Shown here piece by piece: positions 21,147-30,222 of a DNA stretch of 33,753 nt. Below the pieces are notes generated by a model. The model ran no database searches. It was not told the origin of the DNA and saw only the letters and a program-made list of their open reading frames with translations. How positions within the stretch are numbered: position 1 is the first letter of the stretch; every line of letters starts with the position of its first letter. This DNA comes from Bacteroidota bacterium. GTDB lineage: Bacteria; Bacteroidota; Bacteroidia; Chitinophagales; Chitinophagaceae. Where the stretch lies: positions 1 to 33,753 of the forward strand of contig JAEZDC010000104.1 of the NCBI GenBank assembly GCA_023429825.1, given 5' to 3'. The translations under genes and the position numbers were made by a program.

Positions 21147-24100
21147 TTGGCTTTACCACACCTGATAAAATATGTTTACAATAACGGCACTGATGAAGTG
21201 ATACGCCGTGGAAAGAAAATTCATGCTAATGGAAACCTGGAATTAATAGAGCATGATGACTTGGTGGGCTCTGTTGTTTTTCGAGTGAAGGACGATAGCT
21301 ACGCAACTTATTACAAAGTATACATCAGCAAGTTTAAAGATCCGAATAACATTTCTATTCGCTGTGGTTGTCCTTATAATTTAGGAGAGATATGCCGCCA
21401 TGAAGCTGCTGCGTTGTTTCAGTTGCAGGACCTGATAGATAGGAATATGTTAGGAGAGAAGGATGATGTGCAATACGATCAGCGGCATACCGTGATAAAG
21501 ATGAAACAGCTGGAGTTGAAAATGATCAAGCTGTTAACTCCGCCTGATTCTATAACCCAGGCACAGGATTATTTAAGAAGCTTTAAAGCGAATATTCTTT
21601 TTGCAAAAGATGAAAGAGTGGAAGCGGAACTGGAGATGGATGGTGAAGTGTTTAAAGTGGTGATCCAAAAAAACGAAGAACGGAATTTTGACACGAGCTG
21701 TAATTGCGGCAGTCATATTCATTATCCTTTATGTGAACATAAGGCTATTGTTTTGTTGCAGTTGCTTCATAATTATGGCCCGGGATATTTTGACACGATA
21801 AGGAATTGGGATAAAGAAAAAAACAAACTCCTGGCCATCTATGGTTACAGCTTGAGCGATGATCTCGCAGGCAAATTCGAATTTACATATAAAGAAGGAA
21901 AACCGTTTTTAAAAGTGCTGGATGCTTCTATCAAAAGAGTATCGGCGCCTACGTCATCCAACCCACTTCCAATACAACAACCACAACCTGTTGTAGTGTC
22001 TGAAGAAGTAGTTGAAGAGAAGAAAGAACAATTGAAAGCAACAACCAGAATAGGTGTTGTTATTTCAAATAATGCACATCAATACCCTTATGTGCAGTTA
22101 GACGCGATACAGGCAGAGACCAATGACGACCAGACGGCCTTTGTTGGTAAGACTGAACGGCTGGACTTAGGGAAATATATAGAAACAGAAAAGCTTGATG
22201 AAGGGGATAAAAATATTTTACAACAGCTGAGAAAATTTCTGCCGGGAGAGGTGAGCCGTTACCTAAACAGGAATTCTCCGTTCAGTGGTATTTGGGAGAA
22301 TATCATTCAACAGCATGATGATGAATTGCCTGAAGAAACAAGGCATTTAATAGTTGAGTATTTGCATCCGAAGTACAGGAAGTTGTTTGCAGAACTTTCT
22401 GAGAGTTTATTTGTCTTCTATCTTTCTAATAAGAAATCATTTACGACTGCCAACCTGCAACCTGCGATCATTTCATCTAAACTGATCTCACCGAGCTTTA
22501 CAATAAACTTTGAGAATGACCAATACGAGATAGAGTGTACGGTGAAGACGGAGATAGGTGAATTAAGCATTGCTGATAATGAACATGATTCAGCATTGAT
22601 CTTTCAAAGTGGCAATCATTTTTTCTTATGGGAAAAAGCTGAAGATGTGGTGTTGGTAGAAAAGTTCCTGCCATCAGGAAAGATGATCGTTGAGAAAGAT
22701 GAATGGATGAAGCAACTACAGCAGTTCGTTCTCCCTTTATCAAAAGATTATAACGTAAACTTCAGTAACCTTAAGAAGGAAGAGATAAGAGATATAAAGC
22801 CTGATACTAAACTTTTGTTGAAGGAGAAGGGTGATTACCTTTTATTCGAACCCATCTTTAATTATCGTGGGTATGATGTGAAGTCGGGTGATAAAGAGAA
22901 AGTGATCATTCCTGTAAGTGACAGGTTACTGATCATCCAGCGCAACCTTGAAGCTGAACAGCAATTCATCGACAAGGTAGAGCAATTGCATTCGAATTTC
23001 ATTCATCCCGAAGGAACGAGAGCGTTAGCGCTTAAAGGAAATGATGTATTAAAGAATAACTGGTTCTTTCTGTTTGTAGACGCAATGAAAGAGCAGAATG
23101 TACCGGTGTATGGTTTTGAAGCTTTAAAGAATTTTCGTTTTAATACTGCGAAGCCTTCTACAAAGATCTATATCAGTAGCCATACCGATTGGTTTGATGC
23201 CAAAGTTGAGATAAGCTTTGGTGAGCAGAAAATAACCGTGGCTGATGTAAAAAAAGCCATTGCCAATAAACAACAGTTCGTTCATTTAGATGATGGCACT
23301 TTAGGAATTCTTCCTGAGGAATGGATCAAGAAATATTCTTTGCTTTTCCGTGTTGGTGAAGGAAAGGCAGGGAACATGAAACTCAGTAAGTATCACTTTG
23401 GCGTTATTGAAGAGTTGTATGAAGAGAGAAATGAAGAAGAGCTATTCTTTCAGTTGGAGGAAAAGTATGAAAAGATCAAAGAGCATCATTCTATCAAAGA
23501 GATCCCTCCACCTCAACACTTAGCACCTATACTTCGTCCTTACCAGGTAAGTGGCTTTCATTGGTTGAATTATTTAAGTGAAGTAAAGTGGGGTGGTATT
23601 CTTGCTGATGATATGGGATTGGGTAAGACGATACAGGCTTTATCGTTTTTACATTATCTGAAAAAAGAAAACGAACAGTTAAAGGCATTGGTGGTTTGCC
23701 CGACAACACTGATGTATAACTGGGAGAACGAGATAAAAAAATTCACCCCGGAGCTTACCTATTATATACATCATGGCGGAGCAAGAACAAGAGAAACATT
23801 TGCGATGGAGGGTCTTGATGTGATCATTACCACCTACGGAACGTTGCGAAGCGACATCAAGCAATTTGTAGAAACACCATTTGATTATGTGATACTGGAT
23901 GAAAGCCAGGCGATCAAAAACCCTTCAAGTAAAGTTGCCAAAGCAGTTTGTTTACTCAGGGCGAGGAATCGTTTGTGTTTAAGCGGGACACCTTTACAGA
24001 ATAACACCTTTGATATTTATGCCCAGATGAACTTCCTTAACCCGGGGATGTTAGGTACTATTGAATTTTTTAAACAGGAATTCGCTATACCAATAGATAA

Positions 24101-24920
24101 GTTCAATGAAAAAGAACAGAAAGACCACCTACGCAAATTGTTATATCCTTTCATTTTGCGAAGAACAAAAGAACAGGTGGCAAAAGATCTTCCTGAAAAA
24201 CAAGAGATGATCTTGTTCTGCGAAATGGCAGATGAGCAACGAAGAATTTATGATGCCTATAGAAATGACTTTAGAGATAAGATATTAGGAATTGTAGAAC
24301 AACAGGGCATTCAAAAATCACAACTCACCATCTTACAAGGATTGATGAAGTTGCGGCAGATCTGCGATAGCCCTGCCATCATGAAAGAAGAAGAACCGTA
24401 TCCAAATGTTTCAGTAAAGCTGGAAGAGATCGGCAGAGAGATCACGGAGAATATCAGCAACCATAAGGCGCTCATCTTTTCCCAATTCCTGGGAATGCTG
24501 GGATTGATCAAAGAAAAGATGAAAGAACTGGGTGTTGATTATGAGTATTTCGATGGAAGTACTTCCGCGCCGGAAAGACAAAGAGCCATTGAGAGATTTC
24601 AAAATGATGACAATTGCAGAGTATTTCTTATTTCACTTAAAGCAGGTGGTGTGGGTTTGAATTTAACTGCGGCGGATTATGTATATATCGTTGATCCATG
24701 GTGGAATCCTGCCGTTGAGCAACAGGCTATTGATAGAACACATCGTATTGGCCAGACCAAGAACATTTTCGCTTACAGGATGATCTGTAAAGACACAGTA
24801 GAAGATAAGATACTTAAACTCCAGGAAAAGAAACGAGCCTTAGCTAAAGATCTTATCACCGATGATGAAGGTTTTGTGAAGAGCCTTACACGAGCTGATG
24901 TAGAATATCTCTTCAGTTAA
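21147..24920 (+). CDS. SNF2-family DNA translocase with two N-terminal SWIM zinc motifs
   Basis: A 1257-residue Swi2/Snf2 ATPase. Two SWIM motifs come first: C73-x-C75, C83-x-H85 and C185-x-C187, C196-x-H198. A long middle region (about 215-790) without a recognised domain follows. The motor has Walker A ADDMGLGKT (Lys827), motif II DESQ (Asp918), LSGTPLQNN, and a C-terminal RecA lobe ending with QQAIDRTHRIGQ (about 1192-1203). It probably remodels nucleoprotein or clears DNA-bound proteins such as RNA polymerase. The start is TTG at 21147: an in-frame stop lies at 21132 and the first in-frame ATG would cut off the first SWIM motif. The ATG at 21137 is out of frame. Its stop overlaps that of chaA. 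Confidence 0.93.
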   Translation: MALPHLIKYVYNNGTDEVIRRGKKIHANGNLELIEHDDLVGSVVFRVKDDSYATYYKVYISKFKDPNNISIRCGCPYNLGEICRHEAAALFQLQDLIDRNMLGEKDDVQYDQRHTVIKMKQLELKMIKLLTPPDSITQAQDYLRSFKANILFAKDERVEAELEMDGEVFKVVIQKNEERNFDTSCNCGSHIHYPLCEHKAIVLLQLLHNYGPGYFDTIRNWDKEKNKLLAIYGYSLSDDLAGKFEFTYKEGKPFLKVLDASIKRVSAPTSSNPLPIQQPQPVVVSEEVVEEKKEQLKATTRIGVVISNNAHQYPYVQLDAIQAETNDDQTAFVGKTERLDLGKYIETEKLDEGDKNILQQLRKFLPGEVSRYLNRNSPFSGIWENIIQQHDDELPEETRHLIVEYLHPKYRKLFAELSESLFVFYLSNKKSFTTANLQPAIISSKLISPSFTINFENDQYEIECTVKTEIGELSIADNEHDSALIFQSGNHFFLWEKAEDVVLVEKFLPSGKMIVEKDEWMKQLQQFVLPLSKDYNVNFSNLKKEEIRDIKPDTKLLLKEKGDYLLFEPIFNYRGYDVKSGDKEKVIIPVSDRLLIIQRNLEAEQQFIDKVEQLHSNFIHPEGTRALALKGNDVLKNNWFFLFVDAMKEQNVPVYGFEALKNFRFNTAKPSTKIYISSHTDWFDAKVEISFGEQKITVADVKKAIANKQQFVHLDDGTLGILPEEWIKKYSLLFRVGEGKAGNMKLSKYHFGVIEELYEERNEEELFFQLEEKYEKIKEHHSIKEIPPPQHLAPILRPYQVSGFHWLNYLSEVKWGGILADDMGLGKTIQALSFLHYLKKENEQLKALVVCPTTLMYNWENEIKKFTPELTYYIHHGGARTRETFAMEGLDVIITTYGTLRSDIKQFVETPFDYVILDESQAIKNPSSKVAKAVCLLRARNRLCLSGTPLQNNTFDIYAQMNFLNPGMLGTIEFFKQEFAIPIDKFNEKEQKDHLRKLLYPFILRRTKEQVAKDLPEKQEMILFCEMADEQRRIYDAYRNDFRDKILGIVEQQGIQKSQLTILQGLMKLRQICDSPAIMKEEEPYPNVSVKLEEIGREITENISNHKALIFSQFLGMLGLIKEKMKELGVDYEYFDGSTSAPERQRAIERFQNDDNCRVFLISLKAGGVGLNLTAADYVYIVDPWWNPAVEQQAIDRTHRIGQTKNIFAYRMICKDTVEDKILKLQEKKRALAKDLITDDEGFVKSLTRADVEYLFS

Positions 24921-25996
24921 GGAACGATCGTGGTGAACAGGTACACAGAAAAGATCACCAGTAGTACTACACCTTGTAAAACGGTTGTTCTTCCGGTTCC
25001 AAAAGAAAGCATGATCGTAAATAGGGATAAGATCAAAAGAAGCGTTGATTTTGTATCAATCCCTAGTGTTACCGAATACCCTGTAACAATAGAAACGATC
25101 GCAACAGCAGGTATGGTCAAGCCGATACTCGCTAATGCTGAGCCTAGTGCAAGATTTAAACTTGTTTGTAACCTATTTTTCCTTGCTGCTTTAAAAGCGG
25201 CCATGCCTTCAGGTAATAATATTACCAGCGCTACAATGATACCTACCAGTGATTTGGGTGCACCAATCTCCACTACTCCTTTTTCTATTGTAGGTGCGAG
25301 TGTTTTTGCCAATAATACAACAGCTCCCAGGCAAACGAGGAGCAATAACGCACTTATCATAGTTACCTTGGCTGTGGGTGGTTCTGCATGCACATCTTTA
25401 CTCTCATCGGCATTGGGTGGAAGAAAATAATCTCTATGCCTTACCGCCTGCACCATCACAAAAGTTCCATATAATACCAGGGAAATGATAGCGACAAAAA
25501 GAAGCTGGCTATTGTTATACTTTGGCCCGGAAATACTTGTTGTATAATTTGGAAGCATGAGCGTTAATACGGCAATAGAAGTGAGGGTGACCAATGCTGC
25601 ACTTACGCCCTGCTTAGCGAAGATTTGTTCTTTAAACCGAACCCCACCGGTTAAAAGGCAAAGTCCTATTATTCCTGTGAGGATGATCATAATGGCAGCA
25701 AACACTGTATCTCTTGCCAGGGTAGTTGCAGTTTCACCACCTGCTAACATAAGCGAAACAATCAGTGACACCTCAATAACCGTTACCGCTACTGCAAGCA
25801 ATAATGTTCCGTAGGGCTCACCCACACGGTGTGCTACAACCTCGGCATGGTGGACGGCTGAGATCACACCCGATATCAGCATGAATGAAAGAAGAAAAAC
25901 AGGTATAACACCCACAGGCTCTTTAAATACAAAAAATAATATCCATGCAAGAATGGGAGCTGCGACTGACCATATTGGCAAAGGAATAAACTTCAT
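24917..25996 (-). CDS. chaA: Calcium/proton exchanger, ChaA/CaxA-like
   Basis: A 359-residue membrane protein of the Ca2+/cation antiporter superfamily with about eleven helices. The two inverted alpha-repeats are visible as HHAEVVAHRVGEPYGTLLLA (about 48-67, with VTVIEVSL after it) and LLPEGMAAFKAARKNRLQ (about 259-276, with LNLALGSALASIG after it). The acidic residues in these repeats bind the cation. Family members exchange Ca2+ or Na+ for H+ at the inner membrane. The ATG at 25996 stands 4 nt after a TACATTTG promoter element. The stop codon overlaps the SNF2 stop by 4 bp tail to tail, so no terminator can fit between them. Which cation is carried cannot be told from sequence. Confidence 0.9.
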   Translation of the reverse strand: MKFIPLPIWSVAAPILAWILFFVFKEPVGVIPVFLLSFMLISGVISAVHHAEVVAHRVGEPYGTLLLAVAVTVIEVSLIVSLMLAGGETATTLARDTVFAAIMIILTGIIGLCLLTGGVRFKEQIFAKQGVSAALVTLTSIAVLTLMLPNYTTSISGPKYNNSQLLFVAIISLVLYGTFVMVQAVRHRDYFLPPNADESKDVHAEPPTAKVTMISALLLLVCLGAVVLLAKTLAPTIEKGVVEIGAPKSLVGIIVALVILLPEGMAAFKAARKNRLQTSLNLALGSALASIGLTIPAVAIVSIVTGYSVTLGIDTKSTLLLILSLFTIMLSFGTGRTTVLQGVVLLVIFSVYLFTTIVP

Positions 25997-26000
25997 GCCT

Positions 26001-26008
26001 CAAATGTA
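26001..26008 (-). promoter_or_regulatory. chaA: Bacteroidota -7 element abutting the chaA start
   Basis: TACATTTG on the minus strand, then AGGC, then the ATG at 25996. The transcript would start at or within a base or two of the start codon. No matching -33 TTG is apparent. Confidence 0.5.
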
Positions 26009-26152
26009 AGATATGTTGAACATGATGATACCTTTAATGCCATCTGTATCCATGGGCTTGGATATGGCACTTTTCATTGATCCTCAACAACTTTACCATT
26101 TTTTAACCCCATAACCGCAACTCATCCTTGTAACTTGCCATTCATATTGTCA

Positions 26153-26188
26153 TTAACGTTCGTTAACCTATAGTTTCAAACGTAACGA
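26153..26188. promoter_or_regulatory. Two short palindromes upstream of the outer-membrane protein gene
   Basis: TTAACG-TT-CGTTAA (26153-26166) and ACGAA-TAGC-TTCGT (26175-26188) lie 27-62 bp before the ATG at 26215, with CAAACGTAACG between and into them. They share ACG/CGT half-sites and look like operator or activator sites. No TAnnTTTG element was found in this gap on the plus strand. Confidence 0.4.
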
Positions 26189-26214
26189 ATAGCTTCGTAA
26201 CATAAACCTCAGCT

Positions 26215-29112
26215 ATGAGAAATATATTTACCCTCGTACTAGCCTTGTTCACTACCACAACTTTCGCGCAGGGCACTTTAAAAGGTGTGGTGAAGGACAC
26301 TGCAACCAAGCAGAATCTTCAAGGCGCTACCATTTCAGTATTAGATAAAGACACTGTTCTGCTTTCTTATGGACTCGCGAAAAGCGATGGTACATTCCAG
26401 GTAAATACGATCCCTTATGGTAATAATATTGTGATGATCACTTTCCAGGGTTTTGCAACAGTATATCACAATCTCACATTTACGAAAGAAAATCCGGTGA
26501 TAGAGCTGAAGCCGATATATATGAATGTTGCTGCAAAAGATCTTGGTACGGTGACAGTGAAAGCACCACCTGTAATTATAAAAGGGGATACTACAGAGTT
26601 TAATGCAGGTATGTTCAAGACTAAACCTAATGCAAGTACAGAAGATCTATTGAAGAAACTTCCCGGAGTGCAGGTTGAAAAAGATGGAACAGTGAAAGCC
26701 CAGGGAGAGAATGTAAAAAAAGTATTGGTGGATGGAAAGCAATTCTTTGGTGATGATCCAAAGCAAGCAACTAAAAATTTGCCTGCTGATGTAATAGATA
26801 AAGTACAAGTGTACGATGCACAAAGTGAACAAAGTGCCTTCAGTGGTTTTGATGATGGTAACAGGGAAAAGACGATCAACATCATTACCAAAAAAGATCG
26901 ACGCAAAGGTTACTTTGGAAAAGTAAGTGCGGGTGCAGGAGATAATGAAAGATACGCAGGCAATGTTTCAATAAACAGGTTTAATGGTAATCAAAGAGTT
27001 TCGCTTTTGGCGCAGGCAAATAATACGAATCAACAGAACTTTTCTATCCAGGATGTTTTGGGTGCAATGGGTGGCGCCGGAATGTTTGGTGGTGGCGGCG
27101 GAATGATGCAAGTAACAACAGGTGGCCGTGGGGGTGGAATGAGTATGAGTAATATTGGCAATTACTTAGGCGGAACACAAGCAGGTATTGCGAGAACAAT
27201 TGCAACTGGACTAAATTATAACGATGCCTGGAGTAAAAACACTTCTGTAACCGGAAGTTACTTTTATAATAACCTGAATGTGACCAACAACAGGCAAACC
27301 TTCAGGGAAACGTTTGGTTTGGATTCATCTATATTCAGTAACAACAGGCAATACTCGATCAATAAGAATCAAAATCACAGATTCAATTTTGAGATCGACC
27401 AACGTATTGATTCATTCAATTCACTACTAATCCGACCTTCAATATCGCTGCAGGAAAATGATGCTTATAGTGAAACAAAATCTTCGGCCACAAAAGGCAA
27501 ACTGCAGAACCTGAATGCACAGCAAGCCTATTCAAGAACAAATACCCAAGGATATAATTTCAACAACAGCATTTTATGGCGACACAAATTTGCTAAAAAA
27601 GGAAGGACACTTTCCCTCAGTCTTACACAGGCGATGAATAAGAACGATGCTGACAGGCATAATCTCAATTACCTTGATACTTATGCAGGTGCATTCAATA
27701 GAAAAGACACGACGAACCAATTAATGGAAACTGAAAGAGAAGGAAGAACATTTGGTGGTAATATATCCTATACAGAACCGATCGATAAGAAAAGTTTAAT
27801 GGAGCTAAGCTATAATTATAGCAACAATAAAAATTTATCAGATCGTCAAACGAGAAATTATAATGGCGCCACCGGTAAGTATGACAACCTTGATGCTATT
27901 CTCACCAACTACTTTGAAAATACAAATGAATCCCACCGGGTGAGTGTGAACTATCGCAGGCAGATCAATAAAGAATGGAACTATACTGCTGGGTTGGGCG
28001 TACAACATGCTGAACTTACCAGTGATAATAAAACAAAGAACACTTTCCTTACCCAGTCGTTCAACAACTTTACGCCGACCCTGATGATACAGTACAGTAA
28101 GAACAGGGCGAAGAGTTTACGTTTTAATTACAGAGGCAGTACACGTCAGCCTTCCATTAACCAATTGCAGGATGTGCTGGATAATTCAAATCGCTTATAT
28201 ATCTCGAGAGGTAATCCTTATTTAAAACAGGAGTTTTCCAACACGTTCAGTTTAACCTATAGCAAGTTTGATGTATTTACCTTCAGGAATTTTATTGTGA
28301 GTATCAACGGAAGTACGATCTCTAATAAAATTGGCAATTCTATCATCACCAATCAAAATCAATTCCCTTATGCTTTGGTGAATGGAACAGATACATTGTA
28401 TCGCGGCGGTCAATATTCCACGCCTGTCAACATGAATGGTGCATACAATTTCAGTGTGTTTTCAAATATCGGGATACCCATCAAAAAGATTAAAGGAAAC
28501 CTTAGCTTCAGTACTACTGCAAATCTTTCACAGGACGTAAATATGGTGAAGGATGTGAGTGAAGTAAGTGCTAAAAGATCGTATACCCGCAATTATGCTT
28601 TAGGCGAACGAATAGCATTTGGAATGAACCTGAAGGAAAAATTTGATCTTACTTTCTCCAGCAGTTCTACTTATACCATTGCCAAGTACACGCAACAGCC
28701 ACAACAAAATGGAAACTTCTTCAGCCAGGTGTTTTCTGTTGAGCCAACTTATACCACAACCAATGGTTGGATGTTTGGAGCAGATTTCGATTACACTTTC
28801 ACCCGCGGGCAGGCCGATGGTTATAATCAATCTATTCCTTTATTGAATGCATATATTTCTAAAAGCTTATTCAAGAATAAATCCGGTGAATTAAGGATCA
28901 GTGCGTTCGATGTGTTGAAGCAAAACAAAAGCATTACACGTAACGTTGAGCTTAACTATATAGAAGACGTGAATACCCAGGTATTGCAACGCTACTTCAT
29001 GGCTTCATTTACCTATAATCTAAGGAAATTTGGACAAGGTGCAATGCCGGGCATTTTCAGGATGATGGGCGGAAACAGGATGGGTGGTGGAAGCCAGATA
29101 AGAGTCAACTAA
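26215..29112 (+). CDS. Outer-membrane beta-barrel protein with CPD-like N-terminal domain
   Basis: A 965-residue protein of the Bacteroidota 'outer membrane beta-barrel' group related to TonB-dependent receptors. A signal peptide (1-19, ending TFAQG) is followed by a carboxypeptidase D regulatory-like domain (about 20-105), a plug-like domain (about 112-230, with STEDLLKKLPGVQVEKDG and KVLVDGKQFFGDDPKQAT), and a long barrel. A Gly/Met-rich insertion (about 283-318, with FGGGGGMMQV) sits early in the barrel, and a Gly/Met-rich tail follows the last strand. No TonB box is obvious, so transport is not certain and an adhesion or assembly role is possible. It stands alone, without a SusD partner; a hairpin follows the stop. 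Confidence 0.85.
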   Translation: MRNIFTLVLALFTTTTFAQGTLKGVVKDTATKQNLQGATISVLDKDTVLLSYGLAKSDGTFQVNTIPYGNNIVMITFQGFATVYHNLTFTKENPVIELKPIYMNVAAKDLGTVTVKAPPVIIKGDTTEFNAGMFKTKPNASTEDLLKKLPGVQVEKDGTVKAQGENVKKVLVDGKQFFGDDPKQATKNLPADVIDKVQVYDAQSEQSAFSGFDDGNREKTINIITKKDRRKGYFGKVSAGAGDNERYAGNVSINRFNGNQRVSLLAQANNTNQQNFSIQDVLGAMGGAGMFGGGGGMMQVTTGGRGGGMSMSNIGNYLGGTQAGIARTIATGLNYNDAWSKNTSVTGSYFYNNLNVTNNRQTFRETFGLDSSIFSNNRQYSINKNQNHRFNFEIDQRIDSFNSLLIRPSISLQENDAYSETKSSATKGKLQNLNAQQAYSRTNTQGYNFNNSILWRHKFAKKGRTLSLSLTQAMNKNDADRHNLNYLDTYAGAFNRKDTTNQLMETEREGRTFGGNISYTEPIDKKSLMELSYNYSNNKNLSDRQTRNYNGATGKYDNLDAILTNYFENTNESHRVSVNYRRQINKEWNYTAGLGVQHAELTSDNKTKNTFLTQSFNNFTPTLMIQYSKNRAKSLRFNYRGSTRQPSINQLQDVLDNSNRLYISRGNPYLKQEFSNTFSLTYSKFDVFTFRNFIVSINGSTISNKIGNSIITNQNQFPYALVNGTDTLYRGGQYSTPVNMNGAYNFSVFSNIGIPIKKIKGNLSFSTTANLSQDVNMVKDVSEVSAKRSYTRNYALGERIAFGMNLKEKFDLTFSSSSTYTIAKYTQQPQQNGNFFSQVFSVEPTYTTTNGWMFGADFDYTFTRGQADGYNQSIPLLNAYISKSLFKNKSGELRISAFDVLKQNKSITRNVELNYIEDVNTQVLQRYFMASFTYNLRKFGQGAMPGIFRMMGGNRMGGGSQIRVN

Positions 29113-29133
29113 CTTTGTACTACTTGCTGCTAT

Positions 29134-29163
29134 AAGATCCTCTTTGAATGCAAAGGGGATCTT
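29134..29163 (+). terminator. Hairpin terminator between the OMP gene and obgE
   Basis: AAGATCCTCTTTG (29134-29146) pairs with CAAAGGGGATCTT (29151-29163): 13 bp with one T-G wobble and an AATG loop. The T-run is weak (TGCTTT, then a T7 run further on). It sits between convergent genes. Confidence 0.65.
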
Positions 29164-29167
29164 TGCT

Positions 29168-30169
29168 TTACACTGCTTTTTTATTTAATGTGTTCCACAA
29201 AAGATCTTTCAGTTGTTGTAAATTCTTTTGTGTAACAGATGAGATAAATACATGGGGGATGTTTTTAGGAAGTTCTTTGGTGATCGCTTCCTGCAGTTCA
29301 TTATCCAGCATATCGCTTTTGCTTATGGCGATGATGAAATCTTTCTGCAGCATTTCTGGGTTATATTCTTCTAACTCATTCCTTAATATCTCGAATTCTT
29401 TTTTGTGATCTGCACTGTCAGCAGGCAACAGAAATAATAACACAGCATTCCTTTCGATATGACGTAAAAAGCGATGACCCAAACCTTTTCCTTCTGCGGC
29501 TCCTTCAATGATGCCGGGCAAGTCGGCAATACAGAAACTTTTTCCATCCCTGTATTCCACCATACCCAACTGCGGAGTGAGTGTGGTGAATGCATACGAA
29601 GCAATCTTTGGTTTTGCAGCGGTTATCACTGACAATAAAGTAGACTTACCTGCATTGGGAAAACCAACCAAACCTACATCCGCCAATACTTTTAACTCAA
29701 GATTCTTCCAGCCTTCTACCCCAGGTTCTCCCGGTTGTGCATGTTCAGGTGCCTGGTTGGTAGGTGTAGCAAAATGACTATTACCAAGTCCACCTCGTCC
29801 GCCAGCCATCCAGATGATCTCCTGGCCATCTTCTAAGATCTCAGCCTCAATCTCACCTGTTTCTTCATCTCTTGCAACTGTACCTAATGGCACTTCGATG
29901 ATCACGTCTTTACCATCCCGGCCAGTGCAATTATTTTTACTTCCACCTTCACCATGCTCAGCAAGAACATTTTTGTAATAACGTAAATGCAATAAAGTCC
30001 AGAGCTGCGAATTTCCTTTGAGAATAATATGTCCACCTCTCCCACCATCGCCACCGTCGGGTCCACCCATCGCGGTAAGTTTATCCCTGCGAAAATGCCT
30101 GGAACCGGCACCGCCATGCCCACTACGACAAAAGATCCTGATATAATCAATGAAGTTGGTCTTTTCCAT
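29168..30169 (-). CDS. obgE: GTPase Obg (CgtA)
   Basis: An essential-type ribosome-associated GTPase acting in 50S assembly and stress control. The Gly-rich Obg domain covers about 1-160 (RSGHGGAGSRHFRR, GGPDGGDGGRGG, AGGRGGLGN). The G domain shows G1 GFPNAGKS (169-176), a switch region ASYAFTTLTP, G3 DLPG (216-219), G4 as SKSD (283-286; NKxD is more common) and G5 ISSV. The 333-residue product ends soon after the G domain and lacks the C-terminal OCT extension of some Obg proteins, which is usual in this phylum. The ATG at 30169 lies 7 nt after a TATCTTTG element. The GNAT gene lies 53 bp upstream on the same strand. Confidence 0.97.
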   Translation of the reverse strand: MEKTNFIDYIRIFCRSGHGGAGSRHFRRDKLTAMGGPDGGDGGRGGHIILKGNSQLWTLLHLRYYKNVLAEHGEGGSKNNCTGRDGKDVIIEVPLGTVARDEETGEIEAEILEDGQEIIWMAGGRGGLGNSHFATPTNQAPEHAQPGEPGVEGWKNLELKVLADVGLVGFPNAGKSTLLSVITAAKPKIASYAFTTLTPQLGMVEYRDGKSFCIADLPGIIEGAAEGKGLGHRFLRHIERNAVLLFLLPADSADHKKEFEILRNELEEYNPEMLQKDFIIAISKSDMLDNELQEAITKELPKNIPHVFISSVTQKNLQQLKDLLWNTLNKKAV

Positions 30170-30176
30170 TTGGCGG

Positions 30177-30184
30177 CAAAGATA
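30177..30184 (-). promoter_or_regulatory. obgE: Bacteroidota -7 element abutting the obgE start
   Basis: TATCTTTG on the minus strand, then CCGCCAA, then the ATG at 30169. It is nearly identical to the comB arrangement (TATATTTG, CCGCAA, ATG). Confidence 0.55.
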
Positions 30185-30222
30185 AGTTGTAACATAGCAG
30201 TGTTATTCAGCAGCGGTAATCA

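Noticed and set aside
26129..26153. ECF-sigma promoter (TGTAAC followed by GTCAT) before the outer-membrane gene
   Set aside because: TGTAAC is present, but the spacing of about 14 bp and the lack of a CGTC-type -10 make the match too weak to call.
26466..26906. 146-codon antisense frame within the outer-membrane protein gene
   Set aside because: It is fully inside a well-supported gene, has no family features, and looks like a shadow frame.
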